Positions 25,792 through 35,439 are shown, counted from the stretch's first letter. The stretch is 64,000 bases of DNA from Paraburkholderia fungorum (GCF_902833645.1 NZ_CADFGE010000005.1:248001-312000), one strand, 5' to 3'. Notes: generated by a model from the letters alone, not told the origin. A program made the numbers and translations.

Positions 25792-27786
25792 ATGACAACT
25801 GGCTCGCGATGGGTTCAAACGCCTCGTGCACTTTGGTGCCGTGTGATTCACAGGCTATCGCGTGTCGGTGTACCGGTTGTGGCGCGGCTTGTGCCGCGGG
25901 TTGTGCCTCACACCTGGCGCGACGCATGCGCCGCCGCGCTGTGCGGTGGGTTCGTCCTGGCCGGTCTGCTCGCGGCACCCGCGGCCCACGCGGTTTATGC
26001 GATCGCCCAATATGGCGAACCGAAATATCCCGCGGGTTTCAAACACTTCGACTACGTCAACCCGGATGCCCCCAAAGGCGGCACGCTGGTGATGGCCAAT
26101 CCGAACCGGCTCACCAGCTTCGACAAATTCAACCCATTCACGCTGCGCGGCAATCCGGCCCCGGGCCTCGACATGCTGTTCGAAAGCCTGACCATCGGCA
26201 GCAGCGACGAAGTGGCCAGCGCCTACGGCTTGCTCGCCGACGACATCAATATCGCGCGCGACGGCCTCTCGACCACTTTCCATATTAATCCGCGCGCACG
26301 TTTTTCGAACGGCGATCCGGTTACCGCCGACGACGTCAAGTTTTCGCTCGACACATTGAAGAGCCCACAGGCCGCGCCGCAGTTCGCATCGATCTTCGGC
26401 GAGATCACGCGCGCGGTAGTCGTGGACCCGCACACGATCCGCTTCGAGTTTCATCAACGCAATCGCGAGTTGCCGCTGCTGGTGGGCAGCATGCCGGTGT
26501 TCTCGCGCAAGTGGGGCATGAAACCGGACGGCAGCCGGATTGGGTTCGATCAATTGGCCTTTGAAAAACCGATTGGCAGCGGACCTTATCTGATCGATCA
26601 GTACGACAACGGCCGCACGATTACGTATCGGCGCAATCCGAATTATTGGGGGGCGACGTTGCCGGTGCGGGTCGGCACCAATAATTTCGATCGGATCGTC
26701 TATAAACTGTATTCGGATAACGTCGCGCGGTTGGAAGCGTTCAAGGCGGGCGAATACGATGCAATGGTCGAATACATCGCACGTAATTGGGTGCGGCGCG
26801 ACGTCGGCAAGAAATTCGATAGTGGCGAGTTGATCAAGCGCGAATTTCCGCAGCATAACGGCACCGGCATGCAGGGGTTCATCCTTAATCTGCGCCGGCC
26901 GTTGTTCCAGGACGTGAGAGTGCGTAAGGCGCTCGATCTCGCATTCGATTTTCAGTGGTTGAACCGCCAGTTGTTCTTCAATCAGTACACGCGTATCGAC
27001 AGTTTCTTCGCTAATACGGATCTGCAGGCGAAGGGCCTGCCTTCGCCGGGTGAACTCGCGCTTCTCGATCCGTGGCGCGCGAAACTCGATCCGGCGGTGT
27101 TCGGTCCTCCGCCGAAGCAGCCGGACACCGATCCGCCGGGTTCGCTGCGCGCCAACCTCTTGCAGGCACGCGCGCTGTTGCAGCAGGCCGGGTGGACCTA
27201 TCGCGACAACGCGTTGCGCAACGCCCAGGGTCAGCCATTCGAATTCGAAATTCTCGATGACTCCAGCTCCGAAGCGGCGATGTCGCCGATCGTCGCGACG
27301 TACATTCGCAACCTGCAAAAGCTCGGCATCAAGGCAACGTTTCGCGTATCCGATTTCGCGGTCTATCAGAAGCGACTCGACGCATTCGACTTCGACACGA
27401 CTACGATTCGCATGCCGGACGTGCAGGTGCCCGGTTCGGAGCAGATCGAACGATTCGGCAGCAAGGCTGCCGACACGCCAGGCTCGGACAACATAATCGG
27501 ACTCAAGTCGCCGGCAGTCGACGCGATCCTGAAAGCGCTGGTGCATGCGCAGACGCTGGAGCAACTGGTCGACGCAACGCATGCGCTCGACCGCGTGCTG
27601 ATGCATGGCTACTATGTGATTCCACAGTGGTACAGCGCCACGCACCGGATCGCCTTCAAACGCGGTCTCGCATGGCCCAAAACCTTGCCTCTGTACTATG
27701 GCGCGGAAGGCTGGATCACGACGATGTGGTGGTATGCACAGCCGCAACCGCCGCAATCGCCGCAACCGCAACCTGAGGCGCATTGA
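25792..27786 (+). CDS. yejA: Peptide ABC transporter substrate-binding protein YejA
   Basis: This 664-residue solute-binding protein of the oligopeptide/SBP_bac_5 family starts at ATG 25792. The leader is unusually long: about 67 residues precede the AHA signal cleavage site, with the hydrophobic core (AALCGGFVLAGLLAAPAAHA) at its end. A shorter start at one of the in-frame GTG codons is possible. Mature-region marks are ALYGEPKYP-like IAQYGEPKYPAGFKHFDYVNPDAPKGG, typical of YejA, plus DDVKFSLDTL and FILNLRRPLFQDVRVRKAL. It captures peptides in the periplasm for the YejBEF importer encoded directly downstream. YejABEF in E. coli imports microcin C and peptides. Confidence 0.93.
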   Translation: MTTGSRWVQTPRALWCRVIHRLSRVGVPVVARLVPRVVPHTWRDACAAALCGGFVLAGLLAAPAAHAVYAIAQYGEPKYPAGFKHFDYVNPDAPKGGTLVMANPNRLTSFDKFNPFTLRGNPAPGLDMLFESLTIGSSDEVASAYGLLADDINIARDGLSTTFHINPRARFSNGDPVTADDVKFSLDTLKSPQAAPQFASIFGEITRAVVVDPHTIRFEFHQRNRELPLLVGSMPVFSRKWGMKPDGSRIGFDQLAFEKPIGSGPYLIDQYDNGRTITYRRNPNYWGATLPVRVGTNNFDRIVYKLYSDNVARLEAFKAGEYDAMVEYIARNWVRRDVGKKFDSGELIKREFPQHNGTGMQGFILNLRRPLFQDVRVRKALDLAFDFQWLNRQLFFNQYTRIDSFFANTDLQAKGLPSPGELALLDPWRAKLDPAVFGPPPKQPDTDPPGSLRANLLQARALLQQAGWTYRDNALRNAQGQPFEFEILDDSSSEAAMSPIVATYIRNLQKLGIKATFRVSDFAVYQKRLDAFDFDTTTIRMPDVQVPGSEQIERFGSKAADTPGSDNIIGLKSPAVDAILKALVHAQTLEQLVDATHALDRVLMHGYYVIPQWYSATHRIAFKRGLAWPKTLPLYYGAEGWITTMWWYAQPQPPQSPQPQPEAH

Positions 27787-27826
27787 CGCGTCATTCATTC
27801 ACTGCCTTCGCACCGGAACCGACGCC

Positions 27827-28867
27827 ATGTGGAGCTACATCCTAAAACGCCTGCTGTTGATGATTCCGACCTTGCTCGGTGTGCTGACGCTGACCTTCGT
27901 CGTGATCCAGTTCGTCCCGGGCGGCCCGGTCGAGCAGATGCAGCACGAACTGCGTAAAGGCGCCGAAAACGGCGCACCGTTCGGTCTGCGCTCGCATAGC
28001 GGCGTAGACGCGCAGCAGATCGCGCAACTGAAAGCACTGTATGGCTTCGACAAGCCGCCGCTCGAGCGCTATGTCCTGATGCTGAAACGCTTCGCGACAT
28101 TCGACCTTGGTCAGAGCTATTTCCGCCACCAAAGCGTGTGGTCGCTAATCATTTCGAAGTTGCCGGTATCGATCAGCATTGGCTTATGGACCTTCTTCCT
28201 GACCTACCTGATATCGGTGCCGCTGGGGATAGCCAAGGCTGTGCGCAACGGTTCGCGCTTCGATTTCGCGACGAGCCTCGTGGTGCTGGTCGGTTACGCG
28301 ATTCCGGGCTTCGTGCTGGGCGTGTTGCTGCTGGTGCTGTTCGGCGGCGGCAGCTTCCTGCAGCTTTTCCCGCTGCGCAATCTCACCTCGGACAACTGGG
28401 CGCAGTTGAGTTGGGGCGGCAAGATTCTGGACTACCTGTGGCACATCACGCTGCCGATCACGGCCTCGGTGGTGGGCAGCTTCGCTGTCGTCACGATGCT
28501 GACGAAAAACGCCTTCCTCGATGAAATCCGCAAGCAGTACGTGCTGACCGCGCGTGCCAAAGGATTGTCGGAAAAGCGCGTGCTGTGGAAGCACGTGTTC
28601 CGCAATGCAATGCTGCCCTTGATCGTCGGTTTTCCGTCGGCGTTCATTGCGGCGTTTTTCACCGGCAGCCTGCTGATCGAGACGCTGTTTTCGCTCGACG
28701 GACTCGGCCTGCTGTCGTACGAATCCGTGGTGCGGCGCGACTATCCGGTGGTGCTCGGCACCTTGTATCTGTTCACGCTGATCGGTCTTGCGACCAATCT
28801 GATTTCCGATCTTTGCTATGTGTGGGTCGATCCCCGCATCCAATTCGAAGAACTGGAGCGCAGATGA
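27827..28867 (+). CDS. yejB: Peptide ABC transporter permease YejB
   Basis: This 346-residue DppB-type permease starts MWSYILKRLLLMIPTLLGVL, a family hallmark, at ATG 27827. It has six predicted helices and a large periplasmic loop after the first helix. The coupling (EAA-like) loop is EIRKQYVLTARAKGLSEKRVLWKHVFRNA around residues 230-260, which contacts the ATPase. It lies 40 bases after yejA, and its TGA overlaps the yejE ATG (ATGA), showing translational coupling. Confidence 0.94.
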   Translation: MWSYILKRLLLMIPTLLGVLTLTFVVIQFVPGGPVEQMQHELRKGAENGAPFGLRSHSGVDAQQIAQLKALYGFDKPPLERYVLMLKRFATFDLGQSYFRHQSVWSLIISKLPVSISIGLWTFFLTYLISVPLGIAKAVRNGSRFDFATSLVVLVGYAIPGFVLGVLLLVLFGGGSFLQLFPLRNLTSDNWAQLSWGGKILDYLWHITLPITASVVGSFAVVTMLTKNAFLDEIRKQYVLTARAKGLSEKRVLWKHVFRNAMLPLIVGFPSAFIAAFFTGSLLIETLFSLDGLGLLSYESVVRRDYPVVLGTLYLFTLIGLATNLISDLCYVWVDPRIQFEELERR

Positions 28868-29970
28868 ATCGAGCCCGCCTTTCAACCGATGCGGCGGCGC
28901 GCACCGAACCGGCTCGCGCTTTCGTCTCGCCAACGCCCTGGCGACGCATCTGGCGGCGTTTTCGCCAGCAGCGCCTCGGCTACTGGAGCCTGATCATATT
29001 CGTCGTCGCGTTCGCGGCGAGCCTCGCCGGGCCGCTGTGGTCGAACGACAAGCCGCTCGTGGTTCGCTACGAAGGGCAACTGTATTTCCCGATGTTCAAG
29101 ACATACGCCGAGACCACCTTCGGCGGCGACTTTCCGACGCCGGCCGATTATCTCGATCCGTATATCAGGCATCGTTTCGACGCGTCGGGTAATTTCGCGG
29201 TGTATCCACCGAACCCGTACTACTACGACACGCTGAATTATTTCTCGAAAGCGCCAAACCCGGCGCCGCCGTCGCGCGACAACTGGCTCGGTACCGACGA
29301 CCGTGGCCGTGATCTGCTCGCGCGTCTTCTGTATGGCTTTCGCGTGTCGGTCGAATTCGGTCTGGTGCTGACCTTGATCGGCACGGTACTCGGGGTTGCC
29401 GCGGGCGCGGTGCAGGGATATTTCGGAGGACGTATCGACATTGTCGGGCAGCGCCTGATCGAAATCTGGACCGCGATGCCGCAGTTGTATCTGCTGATCA
29501 TTTTCGCTTCGATTTTCGAGCCGGGCTTCGTTCTGTTGATCGTGCTGCTGTCGCTGTTTGGCTGGGTCGGCCTTGCGGCCTACGTGCGCGCGGAGTTTCT
29601 GCGCAATCGCCAGCAGGACTATGTGCGCGCGGCGCGGGCGATCGGCCTGTCGAACTGGCAGATCATGTGGCGGCACATACTGCCGAACAGTCTGACACCG
29701 GTCATCACATTCTTGCCGTTCACCATGAGCGGCTCGATTCTCGCGCTCACCAGCCTCGATTTTCTCGGCCTCGGCGTGCCGTCGCCGACACCTAGCCTCG
29801 GTGAACTGCTTGCGCAAGGCAAAGCGAATCTCGACGCGTGGTGGATCTCGCTATCCACGTTCGGCGTGCTGGTTGTGCTGCTCCTGCTTCTGACCTTCAT
29901 GGGCGATGCGCTGCGCAATGCGCTGGATACCCGTATTGCTGACGCCATGCGCGCCGGAGGCAGCCAGTGA
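28864..29970 (+). CDS. yejE: Peptide ABC transporter permease YejE
   Basis: This 368-residue DppC-type permease has the N-terminal cytoplasmic segment typical of this class (TPWRRIWRRFRQQRLGYWSL) before the first helix. A YejE-type large periplasmic insert contains AETTFGGDFPTPADYLDPYI. The GTDDRGRDLLARLLYGFRVS motif follows, and the EAA loop reads RNRQQDYVRAARAIGLSNWQIMWRHILPN. The start is set by the ATGA overlap with yejB; the stop overlaps the GTG of yejF. It forms the membrane channel with YejB. Confidence 0.94.
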   Translation: MNRARLSTDAAARTEPARAFVSPTPWRRIWRRFRQQRLGYWSLIIFVVAFAASLAGPLWSNDKPLVVRYEGQLYFPMFKTYAETTFGGDFPTPADYLDPYIRHRFDASGNFAVYPPNPYYYDTLNYFSKAPNPAPPSRDNWLGTDDRGRDLLARLLYGFRVSVEFGLVLTLIGTVLGVAAGAVQGYFGGRIDIVGQRLIEIWTAMPQLYLLIIFASIFEPGFVLLIVLLSLFGWVGLAAYVRAEFLRNRQQDYVRAARAIGLSNWQIMWRHILPNSLTPVITFLPFTMSGSILALTSLDFLGLGVPSPTPSLGELLAQGKANLDAWWISLSTFGVLVVLLLLLTFMGDALRNALDTRIADAMRAGGSQ

Positions 29971-31601
29971 GCACCAAGGTTCAGAACGACGCACAACACG
30001 GCATCACGCCGCCGCTGCTGGAGCTCGATCGTCTGCATGTGACCTTCGGCGACGCCGTCGCGGTGAACGACGTAACGCTCGCGATTCAACGCGGCGAGCG
30101 GGTCGCACTGGTCGGTGAGTCGGGCTCGGGCAAGAGCGTGACGGCGCTGTCGATCCTGCGTCTGTTGAGCGATGCGCAGGTGAGCGGGGCGATCCGCTTC
30201 GACGGCGAGGATCTGCTTGCCAAAAGCGAGCGCCAGATGCGCGGCATGCGCGGCTCGGATATCGCGATGATCTTCCAGGAGCCGATGACCGCCCTCAATC
30301 CGCTTTATACGGTGGGCGACCAGATCGCGGAGACGATCGTCGTGCACGACGGCGTCGCGGCGAACGAGGCGCGCAAGCGCGCCGTGGCGCTGTTGGGGCG
30401 CACGGGTATCGCGGAACCCGGCAAGCGCGTGAATAGCTACCCGCACGAGCTCTCGGGCGGTCAGCGGCAACGCGCGATGATCGCCATGGCGCTCGCGTGC
30501 CGTCCGCGTCTGTTGCTCGCCGATGAACCGACCACGGCGCTCGACGTGACGATCCGCGCACAGATCGTCGAGTTGCTGCTGGAGTTGCAACGCGACGAAG
30601 CTGAGAAGCGTGGCATGGCGGTGCTGTTGATCACGCACGACCTGAATCTGGTGCGGCATTTCGCGCAACGTATCGCGGTGATGGAGAAGGGCGTACTGGT
30701 GGAGTGCGGTTCCGTCGAGCAGGTGTTCGAAGCGCCGCAGCATCCGTACACACAACGCCTGCTGGCAAGCCGTCCGCAACGCACGGTGGTACCCGTGCTG
30801 CCGATCTCACCCGTGCTGCTCGAGGCACGCAACGTCTCGGTCGACTTCAAAACGAAACTTCCGGGCGTGGGCGGCTGGTTTCGCTCGGGGCACTTCCGCG
30901 CGGTCGCCGATGCGAGCGTGGCGGTGCGCCAGGGCGAGACGCTCGGCATCGTCGGCGAATCGGGTTCGGGCAAATCGACGCTGGCGATGGCCCTGCTCGG
31001 TTTGCAACGCACGGCGCACGGCGAGATCGAGTTTCAGGGCAGGGCGCTTGGCAGCTATCGCGGCCCTGAACAGACTGCCTTACGCTCGAATATGCAAGTT
31101 GTCTTTCAGGACCCGTTCAGTTCGCTTTCACCACGCCAGACCATCGAGCGGATCGTCGGAGAAGGGCTCGCTTTGCATCGGCCGCAAATGAGCCAGGAGG
31201 CACGGCGCGACAAGGTAGTGTCGGTTCTGCGCGAAGTCGGTCTGGATCGGACTGTGTTGTACCGCTATCCGCATGAGTTTTCCGGCGGCCAGCGACAGCG
31301 GATCGCGATTGCGCGCGCGCTGGTGCTGGAGCCGCGCATTCTGATCCTCGACGAACCGACCAGTGCGCTCGACGTGTCGATCCAGCAGCAGGTGCTGAAA
31401 CTGCTCGCCGGATTGCAGCAGAAGTACAACCTCGGCTTCGTTTTCATCAGCCACGATCTGGCCGTGATCGGGGCGATGGCACATCGTGTTGCGGTCATGC
31501 AAAACGGTTCGATCGTCGAAAGCGGCGACGTTGAGCAGATTTTTGCGACACCGGCGCACCCTTACACTCGAAAGCTGCTGAAAGCGGCGCTGGATCACTG
31601 A
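29967..31601 (+). CDS. yejF: Peptide ABC transporter ATP-binding protein YejF (double ATPase)
   Basis: This 544-residue protein carries two ATPase domains. The first has GESGSGKSVT (Walker A), SGGQRQRAMIAMAL (signature) and LLLADEPTTALD (Walker B). The second repeats these as GESGSGKSTLAMALL, FSGGQRQRIAIARAL and ILILDEPTSALD. Each is followed by the peptide-importer C-terminal tail (HPYTQRLLASRP; HPYTRKLLKA). The start is GTG 29967, overlapping the yejE stop (GTGA). It powers the YejBE permease. Confidence 0.94.
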   Translation: MSTKVQNDAQHGITPPLLELDRLHVTFGDAVAVNDVTLAIQRGERVALVGESGSGKSVTALSILRLLSDAQVSGAIRFDGEDLLAKSERQMRGMRGSDIAMIFQEPMTALNPLYTVGDQIAETIVVHDGVAANEARKRAVALLGRTGIAEPGKRVNSYPHELSGGQRQRAMIAMALACRPRLLLADEPTTALDVTIRAQIVELLLELQRDEAEKRGMAVLLITHDLNLVRHFAQRIAVMEKGVLVECGSVEQVFEAPQHPYTQRLLASRPQRTVVPVLPISPVLLEARNVSVDFKTKLPGVGGWFRSGHFRAVADASVAVRQGETLGIVGESGSGKSTLAMALLGLQRTAHGEIEFQGRALGSYRGPEQTALRSNMQVVFQDPFSSLSPRQTIERIVGEGLALHRPQMSQEARRDKVVSVLREVGLDRTVLYRYPHEFSGGQRQRIAIARALVLEPRILILDEPTSALDVSIQQQVLKLLAGLQQKYNLGFVFISHDLAVIGAMAHRVAVMQNGSIVESGDVEQIFATPAHPYTRKLLKAALDH

Positions 31602-31738
31602 TTTTGCACTCTTTCACCAATTGGGTGCGTGTCTCGATTGTATTTTTCTATTTGTTTTGACACACGAATACTTACTGGCTAGTATCGACCAAACTTTTTT
31701 CCGTAGCCCACTGATTTTTAGGCAAAAAATACCGACCA

Positions 31739-32404
31739 ATGCAGCACAGAAACCTAACCCAGGCTTGCACGCGCGTCGTCGCCGGGATGTTCATTGGCGT
31801 CTTGATGGCAGCAGCTCCCGGCGCGTTCGCCGACGAAGTAAGCAGTTTGAATCAGAATGCCTCATATTCGACCCCCACCGGGTCGAATTCTTTGTCCCCT
31901 CTCAGTTCGCAACAGCCCGCTACCGACAACGACGGCGGCGCCAAATCGTTCCTGTCCGGCATGGCCGGCAAAGCGGGCGATGTGGTGGTCGGTGCGCTGA
32001 ACATGATCGGCGTTCGCTACCGTTGGGGGGGTAATACGCCCGATTCGGGGCTCGATTGCAGCGGGTTCGTTCGCTACGTGTTCCAGGACACGCTCGGTAT
32101 GGCGCTGCCGCGTCGCGCCGAGGAAATGAGCCGCGTGGGCGAAAAGGTTCGCGTGAGCGACCTGAAGCCGGGCGATCTGGTGTTCTTCAATACGATGCGC
32201 CGTACGTTCTCGCACGTGGGCATCTACATCGGCGACAACAAGTTCGTGCATTCGCCCTCCACGGGCAGCACGATCCGCGTCGACGATATGGATAGCGGTT
32301 ACTGGGAAAAGCGCTTCACGGGCGCACGCCGGATCGAAACGTCCTATCAGGACGGTGAAGATCTGCGCAAGCGCGTGAATGCGTCGATCGGCGGTAATCA
32401 GTAA
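31739..32404 (+). CDS. NlpC/P60-family peptidoglycan endopeptidase
   Basis: This 221-residue exported protein has a signal peptide ending GAFA (about residue 31), a Ser/Asn-rich linker to about residue 75, then the NlpC/P60 domain. Catalytic residues are Cys107 in LDCSGFVRYVF, His159 in FSHVGIYIG and His171 in FVHSPS. Such enzymes cleave D-Glu-mDAP or related peptide bonds in cell-wall stems. It sits just after the peptide importer operon, and a link to recycling of released wall peptides is possible but unproved. The ribosome binding site is poor. A strong terminator follows. Confidence 0.93.
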   Translation: MQHRNLTQACTRVVAGMFIGVLMAAAPGAFADEVSSLNQNASYSTPTGSNSLSPLSSQQPATDNDGGAKSFLSGMAGKAGDVVVGALNMIGVRYRWGGNTPDSGLDCSGFVRYVFQDTLGMALPRRAEEMSRVGEKVRVSDLKPGDLVFFNTMRRTFSHVGIYIGDNKFVHSPSTGSTIRVDDMDSGYWEKRFTGARRIETSYQDGEDLRKRVNASIGGNQ

Positions 32405-32437
32405 CTGATTCGGCCCGCACGGATAGTGCCGGTGCGC

Positions 32438-32469
32438 AAAAAGCCTGCTTCTTCTGAAGCAGGCTTTTT
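32438..32469. terminator. Intrinsic terminator between convergent genes
   Basis: AAAAAGCCTGCTTC-TTCT-GAAGCAGGCTTTTT is symmetric, with A-run and T-run on opposite sides. It can therefore end the NlpC/P60 gene and, in reverse, the patatin-like gene. Confidence 0.9.
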
Positions 32470-32593
32470 GCGTTTGGGTGCTTGCCGAGCTGCCGGCGAG
32501 TCTTTCGGGCTGAACTCCGGCCCGTTCGACGCAACGCGCGTGACGGGAGTTGGAGTATGCCGGCGGTGTACCCGGCGTTACTTCGCGGGCGGG

Positions 32594-33565
32594 TCAGGCC
32601 GCGGCGCGGCTCGCGGCGAGCTTGCGCTGCAACTCTGGCATCATCTTCGCCACCGCTTCCTCTCCGGCCAGAATCGCGGCGTTGCGCTGCGAGAAATCGC
32701 TGCCGCTCATGGCGGCGAGATTCGGCCGGATCACGACATCCGCGTACTTGTCGAGTTCATAGGTCTTGATCGTCTGGCCCATGATCGTGAAGGTCTGCAT
32801 CAGCACATCGAACGAACTGGCGGTGAGCCCGCTTTCCGGGCGCTGCGAGATGTCGACGGCGATCACGAAATCCGCGCCCATCCTGCGTGCGAACGAGGCC
32901 GGCACCGGGCTCACCAGGCCACCGTCCACGTATTCATGGCCGCCTATTTTCACCGGCTCGAAAATCGACGGCACGCTGCACGATGCGCGCACGGCAATGC
33001 CGGTGTTGCCGCGCTGGAACAGGATCGGCTGGCCGGTTTTCAGATCCGTGGCGACCACACCGAGGGGCTTGGCCATCTTCTCGATCGGACGATTGTTGAG
33101 GGTCGTATTCAGGTAGTTTTGCAGCGCGATGCCTTGCAGAAAACCGCGTGTGCGAAACGGCATGGCCCAGTCGCTGATCGACGCTTCGTCCATGGAAAGC
33201 GCGAGCTTGTTCAGCGCAAAGCCGTTCATCCCCGAGGCGTAAAGCGCACCGACTACCGAGCCCGCGCTGGTGCCCGCTACCAGGTCGACCTGGATATTGC
33301 GCGCCTCTAGCGCCTTGATCACGCCGATGTGCGCGAAGCCGCGCGCGGCGCCGCCGCCTAGCGCGAGCCCGACACGGATTGGCCGCTGCGGTTTGTCGAG
33401 CGGCGGCGTGTTGCCCGTGGGCGTGACGGCGACCGGCGTGCTATCGGTCTTGCTGCCGCCGGTCGTGGTGCAGGCAGCCAGCACCGCGGAGGCAGCCGCC
33501 AATGAGAAGTTACGACGGGCGAGGCGAGGGGATGACGGTTTCAACGGGTTCTCCAGCAACGGCAT
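32594..33565 (-). CDS. Patatin-like phospholipase, lipoprotein
   Basis: This 323-residue protein has a lipobox-like end to its leader (SAVLAAC, Cys32), suggesting a lipid-anchored protein. The patatin fold elements are the oxyanion GGGAARG (residues 70-76), nucleophile Ser100 in AGTSAGS and the dyad Asp214 in EYVDGG. This is the RssA/YchK-like single-domain class. It is predicted to hydrolyse acyl esters of phospholipids at the envelope; the actual substrate is unknown. It is convergent with the NlpC/P60 gene and divergent from gltX. Confidence 0.9.
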   Translation of the reverse strand: MPLLENPLKPSSPRLARRNFSLAAASAVLAACTTTGGSKTDSTPVAVTPTGNTPPLDKPQRPIRVGLALGGGAARGFAHIGVIKALEARNIQVDLVAGTSAGSVVGALYASGMNGFALNKLALSMDEASISDWAMPFRTRGFLQGIALQNYLNTTLNNRPIEKMAKPLGVVATDLKTGQPILFQRGNTGIAVRASCSVPSIFEPVKIGGHEYVDGGLVSPVPASFARRMGADFVIAVDISQRPESGLTASSFDVLMQTFTIMGQTIKTYELDKYADVVIRPNLAAMSGSDFSQRNAAILAGEEAVAKMMPELQRKLAASRAAA

Positions 33566-33836
33566 GGGCGGCGCGCGATCGGAACAATGGGCGCAAGCTG
33601 AGCCGCGATCAGACGGATAGTCAAACGGACGGGAGCGCCGGCGGCGATCTCATGCGCTGCGGTTCTATCCCCACTCGCAGCGCGCGCACATCATAAATCA
33701 AAGCTCCGGGCGCGCGTCGGCCTGGTAATGAAACGTTGCAGACGAAGCGCCCAGGCGCACTGGGGCATGCGTTCCGCGCGCCCCGTGTGCTGCCGCTGGC
33801 CGTTCGGACGAGGGCAGGCAAGCCGGGTTCGGAAGG

Positions 33837-33842
33837 TATAAT
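33837..33842 (+). promoter_or_regulatory. Probable -10 element of gltX within a 404-base gap
   Basis: A perfect TATAAT lies 128 bases before gltX. The matching -35 (about 33814-33819, GCAGGC) is poor. The rest of the gap 33566-33969 shows no gene; its open frames have no domain similarity that I recognise. Confidence 0.5.
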
Positions 33843-33969
33843 TCCGCTCTCACATTTATTTCCTGCGTGCCCATGCTTGGCGTTTTCTGTTGCATGGGCG
33901 CGGTCCGCTGCCGCGCTTCACGGGCAATGTCTGTCACGGCGCCGGCGCCTGTCTTCCGAGTAACTGCAA

Positions 33970-35379
33970 ATGACCACCTCTGTTCGCACCCGTTTCGCAC
34001 CGAGTCCCACCGGCTTCATCCACCTCGGCAACATTCGCTCCGCGCTTTATCCGTGGGCGTTCGCGCGCAAGATGAAAGGGAGCTTCGTGCTGCGGATCGA
34101 GGACACCGACGTCGAGCGCTCGAGTACCGAAGCCGTCGACGCCATTCTCGAAGGTATGGAGTGGCTGGGCCTCGATTTCGACGAAGGCCCGTTCTACCAG
34201 ATGCAGAACATGGACCGTTATCGCGAAGTGCTCAAGCAGATGCTGGATGCCGGCCTCGTGTACCCGTGCTACATGTCGACCGAAGAACTCGACGCATTGC
34301 GTGAACGTCAGCGTGAAGCGGGCGAAAAGCCGCGTTACGACGGTACGTGGCGTCCGGAGCCCGGCAAGGTGTTGCCGGCGCCGCCGGCAGGCGTGCAACC
34401 GGTGCTGCGCTTCCGTAATCCGTTGACGGGTGTCGTGGCATGGGACGACGCAGTGAAAGGCCGCATCGAGATCTCGAACGAAGAACTCGACGACCTTGTG
34501 GTCGCACGCCCGGACGGCACGCCGATGTACAACTTCTGCGTGGTGGTGGACGACCTGGACATGCGCATCACGCACGTGATTCGCGGCGACGATCACGTCA
34601 ACAATACGCCGCGCCAGATCAACATTCTGCGTGCGCTTGGTGCCGAGCCGCCGGTGTATGCGCACTTGCCGACCGTGCTGAACGAGCGGGGCGAGAAGAT
34701 GAGCAAGCGTCATGGCGCGATGAGCGTGATGGGTTATCGCGACGCCGGTTATCTGCCGGAAGCGGTGGTCAACTATCTGGCGCGTCTGGGCTGGTCGCAT
34801 GGTGACGCGGAAATCTTCACGCGCGAGCAGTTCGTGGAATGGTTCGATCTGGAGCATCTGGGCAAGTCGCCGGCGCAGTACGACCACGACAAGCTGAACT
34901 GGCTCAACGCGCACTACATCAAGGAAGCGGACAACGCGCGCCTCGCGGAACTCGCCAAGCCTTTCTTCGCCGAGTTGGGTATCGACGAAGCCGCGATTGC
35001 GCAAGGCGCCGATCTGACTTCGGTAGTGGGGCTGCTGAAGGACCGCGCTTCCACGGTGAAGGAAATCGCCGAGAACGCGGCGATGTTCTATCGCGTGCCG
35101 GCGCCGGACGCCGAGGCGCTCGCGCAGCACGTCACGGATGCCGTGCGTCCGGCACTGGCCGAGCTGGCTGCATCGCTCAAGACGGTGGAGTGGACCAAGG
35201 AGGCGATCGCCGCAGCGTTGAAGGCAACGCTTGGCGCACACAAGCTGAAGATGCCGCAACTCGCCATGCCGGTTCGTCTGCTGGTGGCGGGCACCACGCA
35301 TACGCCGTCGATCGACAGCGTGCTGATGCTGTTTGGCCGCGATGTCGTCGTGAGCCGTATCGAAAAAGCGTTGGCTTGA
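33970..35379 (+). CDS. gltX: Glutamyl-tRNA synthetase
   Basis: This 469-residue class I synthetase has RFAPSPTGFIHLGNIRSAL at residues 8-26 (HIGH motif as HLGN) and KMSKRHGA at 243-250. It matches the discriminating bacterial GluRS type in length. It charges tRNA-Glu with glutamate in the cytoplasm. Two tRNA-Glu genes lie less than 1 kb downstream, though they have their own promoters. A perfect hairpin follows the stop at 35407-35439. Confidence 0.97.
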   Translation: MTTSVRTRFAPSPTGFIHLGNIRSALYPWAFARKMKGSFVLRIEDTDVERSSTEAVDAILEGMEWLGLDFDEGPFYQMQNMDRYREVLKQMLDAGLVYPCYMSTEELDALRERQREAGEKPRYDGTWRPEPGKVLPAPPAGVQPVLRFRNPLTGVVAWDDAVKGRIEISNEELDDLVVARPDGTPMYNFCVVVDDLDMRITHVIRGDDHVNNTPRQINILRALGAEPPVYAHLPTVLNERGEKMSKRHGAMSVMGYRDAGYLPEAVVNYLARLGWSHGDAEIFTREQFVEWFDLEHLGKSPAQYDHDKLNWLNAHYIKEADNARLAELAKPFFAELGIDEAAIAQGADLTSVVGLLKDRASTVKEIAENAAMFYRVPAPDAEALAQHVTDAVRPALAELAASLKTVEWTKEAIAAALKATLGAHKLKMPQLAMPVRLLVAGTTHTPSIDSVLMLFGRDVVVSRIEKALA

Positions 35380-35406
35380 GCGCATTCGCGCCTGCCTTGA
35401 GAGGGT

Positions 35407-35439
35407 TTGCATGCGACTTGCGAAAAAAGTCGCATGCAA
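35407..35439 (+). terminator. Perfect 13-bp hairpin after gltX
   Basis: TTGCATGCGACTT pairs exactly with AAGTCGCATGCAA around a 7-base loop. No T-run follows on the plus strand, so it may be a weak terminator, an RNA end-protecting stem or a binding site. Confidence 0.55.

Noticed and set aside
25855..27798. 647-codon antisense frame opposite yejA
   Set aside because: Long antisense frames are expected in G+C-rich genes; the product is Arg/Gln/Glu-rich without a family.
33934..35439. 501-codon antisense frame opposite gltX
   Set aside because: GltX is unambiguous; the antisense product is His/Arg-rich shadow.
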